From an uncultured Enterocloster sp. (lineage in GTDB: Bacteria; Bacillota; Clostridia; Lachnospirales; Lachnospiraceae), in NCBI GenBank assembly GCA_944382045.1, contig CALWMT010000077.1, forward strand, positions 1 to 9,691: a stretch of 9,691 bases of DNA. Direction: 5' to 3'. A program made the translations under genes and the position numbers. Shown here piece by piece: positions 1-5,110 of this stretch (position 1 is the first letter of the stretch; the number at the start of each line of letters is the position of its first letter). Under the pieces are notes generated by a model that made no database searches, was not told the origin of the DNA, and saw nothing but the letters and a program-made list of their open reading frames with translations.

Positions 1-216
1 ATTGCAAGAACAGCTGAGGGAAAAGAAGAGAGAATCGATCTGCCCGTGTCAAATGTGCTGAAATTCTGGCTGGAGGGGGATTCCTCTGTAGTCGTGAGGC
101 CCTCCGGGACGGAGCCCAAGCTGAAGATCTACCTTTCCGTCAGCGCCGCTGCCAGAGAGCAGGCGGAGGCGCGGGAGAGGGAGATCCGGCAGGCAATATT
201 TTCAAATGCACGCTAA
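1..216 (+). CDS. Phosphoglucomutase/phosphomannomutase, C-terminal fragment
   Basis: This is the last 71 codons of an alpha-D-phosphohexomutase; the 5' part lies outside the window. The enzyme family interconverts hexose 1- and 6-phosphates in the cytoplasm, feeding nucleotide-sugar and cell-wall synthesis. The reading frame is open from base 1 to a TAA at 214-216. Residues 33-40 of the fragment read RPSGTEPK, the phosphate-binding loop of domain 4 in this superfamily, and LKIYL follows as in the family. The tail is a charged helix ending FSNAR. Whether the substrate is glucose, mannose or glucosamine phosphate cannot be decided from domain 4 alone. No intrinsic terminator directly follows the stop. 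The first convincing one on this strand is about 520 nt downstream at 733-761. The family call is secure; the exact enzyme is not. Confidence 0.9.
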   Translation: MARTAEGKEERIDLPVSNVLKFWLEGDSSVVVRPSGTEPKLKIYLSVSAAAREQAEAREREIRQAIFSNAR

Positions 217-591
217 CAGCAAAAATAAAATCGCGCAGAGGGGCAGAGGGGAAAGGCAGCGCCTCGTATGCCGCTGCAGCTCCTCCCTGTATTGAATAGC
301 GGTTAGCAGATATAAAATACAATTCCAGCAGGAAGCATTGGTCAGCCCGCGCCGGCAAAAATATAGGGATTGACTGATCAGCTCCTTCTGCTGCTCCAAA
401 TAGTACTGCTTTATTAGGTGCCATTTGTAAAAATATATGGTCAGCCAGGAAACAAAGACAGCAAGGAGGATGAGTGCCAGCAGCGCATACACAGGGCCGG
501 GAAGTGCTGCCTGGCGAAGCTCCCAGAGATCTGTGAGCAGTGGGATGATTTCCATGGGGGAGTGAGCAAAGAGCGCTGGAAGGGTTAACAT
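202..591 (-). CDS. Putative small membrane protein
   Basis: I do not recognise this protein. From the ATG at 591 it is 129 aa. It has one strong membrane segment at about residues 33-55 (starting PVYALLALILLAVFVSW), a polar middle rich in K, Q, R and C, and a hydrophobic C-terminus (about 112-129, ending FLLLACI) that could be a second membrane segment. The ATG at 591 is preferred because AAAGGAG lies about 12 nt upstream, a little far; ATGs further upstream at 680 and 747 lack a ribosome site. The stop lies inside the 3' end of the convergent mutase gene, a 15-bp overlap. No -10/-35 pair is convincing on this strand. It could be a chance frame antisense to a long mutase 3' UTR. The hydrophobic pattern is its main support. 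Confidence 0.4.
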   Translation of the reverse strand: MLTLPALFAHSPMEIIPLLTDLWELRQAALPGPVYALLALILLAVFVSWLTIYFYKWHLIKQYYLEQQKELISQSLYFCRRGLTNASCWNCILYLLTAIQYREELQRHTRRCLSPLPLCAILFLLLACI

Positions 592-637
592 AATCGTGAG
601 ATTCTCCTTTCGCAGGATGCAGAAGGAGACGCCAATC

Positions 638-678
638 AATCCATATTCATTGAAAATGAGTTGCAATGAATATGGATT
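638..678. repeat. Perfect 15-bp inverted repeat, 11-nt spacer
   Basis: The left arm at 638-652 (AATCCATATTCATTG) is exactly complementary to the right arm at 664-678, with 11 nt between. The arms are AT-rich and no T-run follows on either strand, so it is not a standard terminator. The right arm lies between the -35 and -10 of a predicted + strand promoter (661-689), as expected for an operator. It could instead form a hairpin in any transcript entering the 202-591 gene from upstream. Confidence 0.8.
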
Positions 679-689
679 CATGCTACAAT
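661..689 (+). promoter_or_regulatory. Predicted + strand promoter reading toward 733-761
   Basis: The -35 is TTGCAA (661-666), the spacer 17 bp and the -10 TACAAT (684-689), with TGC just before it giving an extended -10. The expected start is near 696. No + strand gene follows, only a terminator about 40 nt on. The -35 hexamer is its own reverse complement, and the spacer contains the right arm of the inverted repeat. Confidence 0.5.
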
Positions 690-695
690 AAGCTT

Positions 696-761
696 GAAAG
701 ACGTGGGCATCTCTGCCTGCATATTTTTTCCGCCGCCGGAGCTGCAACTCTGGCGGTTTTT
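696..761 (+). ncRNA. Candidate ~65-nt small RNA
   Basis: The interval lies between the predicted promoter (661-689) and a strong intrinsic terminator (733-761) and contains no plausible coding sequence. The start near 696 is inferred from the -10 position. It resembles no RNA family I recognise. It would be antisense to any transcript running from the winged-helix gene into the 202-591 gene, so a local antisense role is possible. The terminator alone could simply stop readthrough from the mutase. Confidence 0.3.
733..761 (+). terminator. Intrinsic terminator, + strand
   Basis: A 9-bp stem (733-741 with 748-756, one G-U pair) closes a 6-nt loop and is followed directly by five Ts (757-761) and an AT-rich tail. 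On the opposite strand the hairpin is followed by CGG and then As, so it works only for + transcripts. It may end the candidate small RNA or readthrough from the mutase. Confidence 0.8.
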
Positions 762-771
762 ATTATATTGG

Positions 772-1230
772 TTATTTTTTGTATTTTGCTTCAATGCTGC
801 GCATGGATTCCATGACCGCCTTGATTTCACCGATTAGCTCGAAGGTCCGATTATCGACATCCAAAACGCGGATATCGGTCAGACTGGATAAAAGCGCTTC
901 TCTGCTGCTTCTCAGGCAGTCCAATAGGCGGCTGTCGATCAGTTTTGGGGGAAGGGATGGAGGAGCAGCCTGGTATGCGGGAGTATCTTCGGCAGCCATA
1001 GCGGAAGATGCACCAGCGGGAAGCTGATAGACCCCATTCCCCATACTGATAAGTGCTCCCGACTGTGCCTGGCGGTAGATAATGCCGGCTAATTGTCCGT
1101 GGCTGACCCGTTTGCCTTCAAGTGCGAGCGCCTCCCGGATCTCAGAAACCTTGTGCGGCTTTCGATCAGCAAAAAAGCTTTGCAGATAGTCATGCAGCTG
1201 TTTGCTGCTGAGAGTGATGGTTTCGGCCAT
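772..1230 (-). CDS. Winged-helix-like protein of unknown function
   Basis: This encodes 152 aa, probably cytoplasmic. The ATG at 1230 is chosen because AGGAGGT sits 7 nt upstream and a near-consensus promoter immediately precedes it; the frame is open further upstream but without support. Residues about 8-70 look like a winged helix: helix QLHDYLQSFFADRK, helix VSEIREALALEG, a candidate recognition helix SHGQLAGIIYRQAQSG and a beta wing ALISMGNGVYQL. A P/A-rich linker (about 71-97) follows, then a helical, heptad-like C-terminal region (about 98-152) ending in lysines, which could mediate oligomerisation. I do not recognise a named family. A DNA-binding regulator is the natural inference, perhaps autoregulating through the repeats at 1286-1339. 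Confidence 0.8.
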   Translation of the reverse strand: MAETITLSSKQLHDYLQSFFADRKPHKVSEIREALALEGKRVSHGQLAGIIYRQAQSGALISMGNGVYQLPAGASSAMAAEDTPAYQAAPPSLPPKLIDSRLLDCLRSSREALLSSLTDIRVLDVDNRTFELIGEIKAVMESMRSIEAKYKK

Positions 1231-1249
1231 TTCAATACCTCCTGAGAAC

Positions 1250-1278
1250 ATTATAGAACAAATATCGGGGGGAGTCAA
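1250..1278 (-). promoter_or_regulatory. Promoter of the winged-helix gene
   Basis: On the minus strand the -35 is TTGACT (1273-1278), the spacer exactly 17 bp and the -10 TATAAT (1250-1255). This is one of the two best promoter matches in the window. The expected start, near 1243, falls at the ribosome binding site (1237-1243), implying a leader of only about 13 nt. Confidence 0.85.
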
Positions 1279-1285
1279 TCGGAAA

Positions 1286-1339
1286 CGAACTTTTTCGAAC
1301 TGTTTTAATTTAATTATAATCGAGCGAACTTTTTCGAAG
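1286..1339. promoter_or_regulatory. Pair of 14-bp direct repeats upstream of the winged-helix gene
   Basis: CGAACTTTTTCGAA occurs exactly at 1286-1299 and 1325-1338, 39 bp apart start to start. Read on the minus strand each unit is TTCG-N6-TTCG, two half-sites 10 bp apart, and each also contains a short palindrome (CGAA-N4-TTCG). The nearer copy sits 7 bp upstream of the -35. The 25 bp between copies is very AT-rich (TTTTAATTTAATTATAAT). The layout fits an operator or activator site. The binding protein is unknown; the winged-helix product or a two-component regulator is possible. Confidence 0.65.
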
Positions 1340-1392
1340 AGGAGAACTGGGAAGAGAATGCAGGGATGGGAGGCGGCAGCGGTGAGCAGGCA

Positions 1393-1427
1393 GCAGAAAA
1401 GACTCCTTGGCCGGGAGCCTCCTCTGC
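1393..1427 (-). terminator. Likely terminator/hairpin after the tandem secreted-protein operon
   Basis: On the minus strand, 1414-1427 pairs with 1393-1406 in an uninterrupted 14-bp stem (three G-U pairs) around a 7-nt loop. On the plus strand the same positions give A/C mismatches, so the structure belongs to minus-strand RNA. It starts about 46 nt past the stop of the 1474-2406 gene. An alternative short GC stem (GGCTCC/GGAGTC) leaves a following TTTTCT run, as in an intrinsic terminator. A weaker 5-bp stem with a long loop lies between it and the stop (1442-1473). Confidence 0.55.
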
Positions 1428-1473
1428 TTAGTAAGATTTGAGCGGGGGATCTCACATATCGAATAACACCCGC

Positions 1474-2406
1474 CTAAGAATAAATATTATACCCTCTCTC
1501 CGGCACAGCCGTATCCCACTGGGTATCCCAGGCGCCGGCACCGTTGATCCAGTAATACATCTCACCGGTGAGGGATTTTACATAACAGTTGGAAACCATA
1601 TAGCCGTCGTAGTTGAAGTAGTACCACACATCCCCGATCTGCCGCCAGGTGCTGGTGGGATAGGCGCCGTTGGCATATACGTAGCGCCAGCGGGAGCCGA
1701 GCTTCTGCCAGGATCCGCCCTCGATGGTCCAGGCCTCCTCTATAGAAATGCTGTTTGGCTCAGAGGAAGCAGACCAGCTGCTGTGCTGGGTGCTGTAATC
1801 CCCGATGGCTCGGACATTGAAGGTGTAATCCCCGGCAAGATTCAGGTAAGAGCTAAAATCATAGGAGTTATCTGCTGCGGATACGGTGGCAATCAGCCGA
1901 TTGTCCCGATAGAGACGCACCTCATAGCCGCTTGTGCCGCCTACTGCATCCCATACGGCACTGTCTCCGCTCCAGCTGACGGAGGTGGTGCCGGGAAGGC
2001 TTCCGTCCAGGCGGGAGAGGGCGGCTCTAAGGATCATAACGCTTCCGTCCGAATCGATCTCAGAGGAGCGGTATTGGGCATTGCACCCGGAAAGAGAGAT
2101 GCTGTTTTTGCTGGAGGAGGAGAAATAATAGCCATCCTCAGCGGAAAGCTCTACCTCCACGATGGGCTGTTCGCCAAAGGTCCAGGCATCGTCCCGCTTT
2201 ACATATTCCGCACCCTCCACGACGAACTGGCGGCTGCTGGAGGCAGCATAAATCTCACCAACCTGTTCCCCGCCCCGGGGAGCTGTATCCCAGGAAAAGG
2301 TCAGGGAAACGGACGTGACAGGCGTTCCCTCCTGGCCGAAGGCCTGGAAGGCCATGCCAACCGCCATGGCAGCGGCCAATGTCAAAAGCTTCATAGATCT
2401 CTTCAT
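1474..2406 (-). CDS. Secreted protein: N-domain, Fn3-like domain, CW repeats (paralogue A)
   Basis: This encodes 310 aa. A signal peptide spans about residues 1-24 (MKRSMKLLTLAAAMAVGMAF, then QAFG). Residues about 29-135 form a beta-rich domain I do not recognise, with SLTFSWDTAP, EYVKRDDAWTFGE and LSGC motifs. Residues about 140-205 look Fn3-like (VWDAVGGTSGYEVRLYRD, DFSSYLNLAGDYTFNVRAIG). Residues about 226-300 carry choline-binding-type repeats (WRQIGDVWYYFNYDGYMV, MYYWINGAGAWD) expected to bind choline or other wall polymers. No catalytic motif is visible. The ATG at 2406 has AAGGGG 8 nt upstream; a GTG at 2415 is less likely. It lies 14 nt downstream of its paralogue at 2421-3368 with matching domain order, so the two are surely cotranscribed and arose by duplication. 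Confidence 0.85.
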   Translation of the reverse strand: MKRSMKLLTLAAAMAVGMAFQAFGQEGTPVTSVSLTFSWDTAPRGGEQVGEIYAASSSRQFVVEGAEYVKRDDAWTFGEQPIVEVELSAEDGYYFSSSSKNSISLSGCNAQYRSSEIDSDGSVMILRAALSRLDGSLPGTTSVSWSGDSAVWDAVGGTSGYEVRLYRDNRLIATVSAADNSYDFSSYLNLAGDYTFNVRAIGDYSTQHSSWSASSEPNSISIEEAWTIEGGSWQKLGSRWRYVYANGAYPTSTWRQIGDVWYYFNYDGYMVSNCYVKSLTGEMYYWINGAGAWDTQWDTAVPERGYNIYS

Positions 2407-2420
2407 AGCACACACCCCTT

Positions 2421-3368
2421 TTAGTAGTAGATCTTATACTTGCTTCGGTTGGGCTCTGCTGTGTCCTTCTTGGCATCCCACGTACCGTCCGCATCGATCC
2501 AGCAGTACAGTCCCTCGCCGGGAGATTTGACATAGCATTTGCTCACCATATAACCATCGGAATCAAAATAATACCAATTGTCCTTGATGTACCGCCAGCT
2601 GCTGGTGGGGTAGGCGCCGTTCTTATAGACGAAGCGGCGTCCGCCAGCTGCCTTTGTCCAGGTCCCTGCGTCGCTGAAGCAGGCCTCCTCCTCTGTCATC
2701 GTGTAGGAATCCTCTCCCAGCACCCAGGGACCAGCCTGTGTGCGGTAATAGCCGATGGGCTGTACCTGGAAGGAGTAGATGCCTGCATTGTTAATATAAG
2801 AAGAAAAGTCGTAGAAGATAGCGGTAGTGGAGACCGAAGCGATCAGCACGTCATCCCGGTAGAGCTTGACATTGTATCCGCGGCAGCCGCCCACCTCGTC
2901 CCAGGAGGCGGAGGTTCCGATCCAGCTGGCGGCGGTAGTCGCAGGAAGGTTTCCGTCAATCTTGTTGAGATACACCTCAAGCGTCAGATAGGTTTTGTCT
3001 GCATCGATGTCCATGCTCTTGTACTTGGCGCTGCATCCGGATATATGGAAATCCCCCCTCTTTAGGTCGGAAAAATAATATCCGCTTTTGGCGGAAAGAG
3101 CAACCTCCACCACCGGGCGCTCGCCAAAAATCCAGGTATCATCGCGCTTCACATACTCGGTTCCCTCAACGGTATACTGCCGGTCTGAGCTGGCGGCATA
3201 TACATGGCCTACCAGGTCACCGCCCTTGGGAGCCTTATCCCAGGAAAACTCCAGTGTGATATAGGTAATTGCCTGATCCTCTTCCTCCTCCGCTGCCCAG
3301 GCGGAAAAACAAATGACACATGAAAATAAAAGCACTGTCAGAAGCAGTGTCCATCCCCGCTTTATCAT
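2421..3368 (-). CDS. Secreted protein: N-domain, Fn3-like domain, CW repeats (paralogue B)
   Basis: This encodes 315 aa and is first in the two-gene operon. A signal peptide spans about residues 1-25, with a small-residue cleavage motif (AWA|AE). Residues about 33-140 are the same unrecognised domain as in paralogue A (ITLEFSWDKAPKGG, EYVKRDDTWIFGERP, ISGC). Residues about 145-210 are Fn3-like (SWDEVGGCRGYNVKLYRD). Residues about 235-300 are CW repeats (WRYIKDNWYYFDSDGYMV, LYCWIDADGTWD). The acidic run EEEED follows the signal peptide. The ATG at 3368 has AAAGGGGG about 9 nt upstream. A promoter at 3449-3477 gives a leader of about 75 nt with ATGCA-rich palindromes (about 3405-3425). It is likely exported and held non-covalently in the envelope. 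No enzyme motif was seen; adhesin, scaffold or binding protein are possible roles. Confidence 0.88.
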   Translation of the reverse strand: MIKRGWTLLLTVLLFSCVICFSAWAAEEEEDQAITYITLEFSWDKAPKGGDLVGHVYAASSDRQYTVEGTEYVKRDDTWIFGERPVVEVALSAKSGYYFSDLKRGDFHISGCSAKYKSMDIDADKTYLTLEVYLNKIDGNLPATTAASWIGTSASWDEVGGCRGYNVKLYRDDVLIASVSTTAIFYDFSSYINNAGIYSFQVQPIGYYRTQAGPWVLGEDSYTMTEEEACFSDAGTWTKAAGGRRFVYKNGAYPTSSWRYIKDNWYYFDSDGYMVSKCYVKSPGEGLYCWIDADGTWDAKKDTAEPNRSKYKIYY

Positions 3369-3448
3369 AATGCAGTCCCCCTTTCACAATATGAAATGGT
3401 AAAGAATGCAATGCATTTTGCATGTACAGATATACTTCCTCTATGATA

Positions 3449-3477
3449 ATTATATCAGAAGCGGAGGGCATCCACAA
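3449..3477 (-). promoter_or_regulatory. Promoter of the tandem secreted-protein operon
   Basis: On the minus strand the -35 is TTGTGG (3472-3477), the spacer 17 bp and the -10 a perfect TATAAT (3449-3454) preceded by TGA (extended -10). The expected start is near 3442. The 11-bp-spaced repeat box (3490-3528) lies just upstream of the -35. Confidence 0.7.
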
Positions 3478-3489
3478 TGAAGAGAAAGA

Positions 3490-3528
3490 TTAAAAAAGTA
3501 TTAAGAATTTTTTAAGTTACAGTTTAGA
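3490..3528 (+). promoter_or_regulatory. Pho-box-like array of four hexamers at 11-bp spacing
   Basis: Related hexamers start at exact 11-bp intervals: TTAAAA (3490), TTAAGA (3501), TTAAGT (3512) and TTTAGA (3523). This is the geometry of PhoP/PhoB/OmpR-family response-regulator sites; in Bacillus subtilis the PhoP box is TT(A/C)ACA-like repeats about 11 bp apart, and glpQ is in that regulon. The last copy abuts the -35 region of the downstream GDPD gene, about 22 nt before its -10. The operon on the other side could share the site. The exact regulator is inferred. Confidence 0.6.
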
Positions 3529-3556
3529 TGAAGAAATCCTTTTTCCGTGCTATACT
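3528..3556 (+). promoter_or_regulatory. Promoter of the GDPD gene
   Basis: The -10 is TATACT (3551-3556) preceded by TGC, an extended -10. The 17-bp-spaced -35 (ATGAAG, 3528-3533) is poor. A weak -35 overlapped by regulator repeats is typical of an activated promoter. Confidence 0.65.
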
Positions 3557-3589
3557 GGATATGCCATATTAAGAAAAGGTGGTTATGCA

Positions 3590-4408
3590 ATGAGAAAAAG
3601 ACGGAGAAGACATATTTTCCCAGGAAAAACAAGCGCCGGCCTGCTGCTTTTGGCGGCGGCTCTTCTGATGTCTCCGATGACAGCCTGGGCGGGGCAGGAA
3701 GCCTGGGAGCAGCGGGTGGAGATCACCGCCCACCGCGGAAATTCCTCCCAGGCGCCGGAGAATACGCTGGCAGCCTTTGAGAGCGCGATCGAAGCAGGGA
3801 CAGACTGGATTGAGACGGATGTGACGCAGTCGAAGGATGGAGTCCTGGTGCTGTTCCACGATGAGGATATGGAGCGCCTCACGGGAAGGCAGGGAAAGAT
3901 ATGGGATTTTACATTTGAGGAATTAAAGGGAATCCGTCCCGAGCCCTTTATGGGCCCTTCCTTCAGGGACGCGGGGATCCCCTCTCTGAGTGAGGCGCTG
4001 GACCTGTGCCGGGGAAGGGCCAAGATGGATCTGGAGATTAAGGTCAACGGCAGTCAGACCGCGGATTACGTGGACCGGGTGGTAGCGATGATCCGGGAAA
4101 AGGGGATGGAGGATCAGTGCATGGTGACCTCCTTCCAGTACAGCGTGCTGGAGAGGACGAAGGCGCTGGCTCCCGGCCTGAAAACGGGCTTTATAACCAG
4201 TACAGCGCTCACACCCGGCCAGTCTCTGGCGGCAGCGGACTATGTGATGCTCCATGTGAATCTGACGGATCCCCAGACGGTATCCCAGCTTCAGGCGCAG
4301 GGCAAGCGGGTCGGCGCCTGGACGGTCAATGATTACGCCTCACTGGAAAAATGCCGTCAGTCCGGCGTGGACAATGTGATTACGGACCGGCCGGGAACGA
4401 TTTTTTGA
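3590..4408 (+). CDS. Secreted glycerophosphodiester phosphodiesterase (GDPD)
   Basis: This encodes 272 aa. The family hydrolyses glycerophosphodiesters such as glycerophosphocholine to glycerol 3-phosphate and the free alcohol; some members act on teichoic-acid glycerophosphate. A basic N-terminus (MRKRRRR) and hydrophobic core ending TAWA|GQ (residue 34) form a signal peptide, placing the enzyme outside the membrane. Catalytic and metal motifs are intact: AHRG (H48, R49), PENT (E57), ETD (E75, D77), FHD (H90) and LEIK (E149). The C-terminal VGAWTVN and VDNVITDRP are also typical, and the length is usual. The ATG at 3590 has AAAGGTGG about 8 nt upstream. It is divergent from the CW-repeat pair and converges on the cytidylate-kinase-like gene with a 17-bp gap and no visible terminator. 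The nearby Pho-like box suggests induction by phosphate limitation. Substrate is not determinable here. Confidence 0.95.
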   Translation: MRKRRRRHIFPGKTSAGLLLLAAALLMSPMTAWAGQEAWEQRVEITAHRGNSSQAPENTLAAFESAIEAGTDWIETDVTQSKDGVLVLFHDEDMERLTGRQGKIWDFTFEELKGIRPEPFMGPSFRDAGIPSLSEALDLCRGRAKMDLEIKVNGSQTADYVDRVVAMIREKGMEDQCMVTSFQYSVLERTKALAPGLKTGFITSTALTPGQSLAAADYVMLHVNLTDPQTVSQLQAQGKRVGAWTVNDYASLEKCRQSGVDNVITDRPGTIF

Positions 4409-4425
4409 GAAAAGGCCCCCTGTAC

Positions 4426-5028
4426 TTATGCCTCATAGATTCCGCGAATGATCTCCACGGTCCGTTCCATGCCCAGACGGCTTACATTGAGGAGCATCTG
4501 GTGGGATTCGATGCTTCCCCAGCGGCCCTGGGTGTATTTTTCATAGTAGGTCTTTCTGCGGCGGTCCGTGGCCTTGATGGCGGCTGCCGCATCCTTTTCA
4601 GAAAATCTGTAGCGCTCCACGATGCGCTGGACGCGGTCCTCCATGGAGGCGCAGAGGAACACATCCACCAGATTGGGCCAGGCGCGCAGCACGTAATTGC
4701 CGCACCGCCCAACAATGATGCAGGGACCCTTTGCGGCGAGCGCCTCGATGATGATGGTCTGGGTTACATAGGTGCTGTCGCCCAAGGACAGGCCGTAGCC
4801 CGTCACCGGGTTGGGCTCCCGCGGGATTGTATAGTGGCTCAGAAAATTGTCCAGGGCGGCCTCGTCCACCTTTTCTACATTCAAAGGGGACTGGCCCATC
4901 TTTTCAGCGGCCATCTCCACCAGGTTCCTGTCGTAGAGAGGGATTCCCAGCTGTTCGGACAGCCGGGCCGCGATCTCGTGTCCTCCGCTTCCAAATTGGC
5001 GGGCAATGGTTATGATCTTGTGATTCAT
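4426..5028 (-). CDS. Cytidylate-kinase-like family protein
   Basis: This encodes 200 aa, cytoplasmic. It matches the cytidylate-kinase-like family common in Clostridia rather than canonical Cmk. The N-terminus ITIARQFGSGGHEIA (residues 6-20) is the family's P-loop variant. CIIVGRCGNYVLR (103-115) is followed by a strand VDVFLCA, and an arginine-rich lid-like segment ATDRRRKTYYEKY (153-165) ends the core. Members are presumed nucleoside or nucleotide phosphotransferases, but substrates are mostly unknown. The ATG at 5028 is fixed by GGAGGAG 7 nt upstream. It has its own promoter (5083-5110) whose -35 overlaps the stop codon of the zinc-ribbon gene, so it is transcribed independently as well as possibly by readthrough. 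A leader hairpin lies at 5058-5073. Confidence 0.9.
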   Translation of the reverse strand: MNHKIITIARQFGSGGHEIAARLSEQLGIPLYDRNLVEMAAEKMGQSPLNVEKVDEAALDNFLSHYTIPREPNPVTGYGLSLGDSTYVTQTIIIEALAAKGPCIIVGRCGNYVLRAWPNLVDVFLCASMEDRVQRIVERYRFSEKDAAAAIKATDRRRKTYYEKYTQGRWGSIESHQMLLNVSRLGMERTVEIIRGIYEA

Positions 5029-5057
5029 GTGCTGTCTCCTCCTTTGTTCTGATAATT

Positions 5058-5073
5058 GCAGCGGTTTTGCTGC
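5058..5073 (-). other. Leader hairpin of the kinase-like gene
   Basis: GCAGC (minus strand) pairs with GCTGC across a 6-nt loop, lying between the predicted start near 5076 and the ribosome site. The zinc-ribbon gene leader has a similar but longer hairpin (5599-5619), and both share the string ACCGCTGC. Confidence 0.5.
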
Positions 5074-5082
5074 TCTATCTCC

Positions 5083-5110
5083 ATTATACAGCACAATGGC
5101 CGCAAGTCAA
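5083..5110 (-). promoter_or_regulatory. Promoter of the cytidylate-kinase-like gene
   Basis: On the minus strand the -35 is TTGACT (5105-5110), the spacer 16 bp and the -10 TATAAT (5083-5088). The -35 overlaps the stop codon (5107-5109) of the upstream zinc-ribbon gene. Confidence 0.8.

Noticed and set aside
256..277. GCAGCG/CGCTGC hairpin as mutase terminator
   Set aside because: The 6-bp stem has a 10-nt loop and no following T-run on either strand.
1286..1338. LexA/DinR (SOS) boxes
   Set aside because: The Gram-positive LexA box is CGAAC-N4-GTTCG. These sites read CGAAC-N4-TCGAA, so the second half-site and spacing do not match.
1359..1442. 27-codon + strand ORF with GAGGAG upstream
   Set aside because: The ribosome-site spacing is too long (about 13 nt or more), the composition is unremarkable, and it overlaps the hairpin belonging to the minus-strand operon.
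1438..2424. Long + strand open frame opposite the CW-repeat paralogue A
   Set aside because: It mirrors a gene with signal peptide, Fn3-like and CW domains on the other strand. It has no ribosome site and its G/A/V/I-rich composition is typical of an antisense shadow.
4351..5052. + strand open frame opposite the cytidylate-kinase-like gene
   Set aside because: It spans the ends of two well-supported genes and has no family features.
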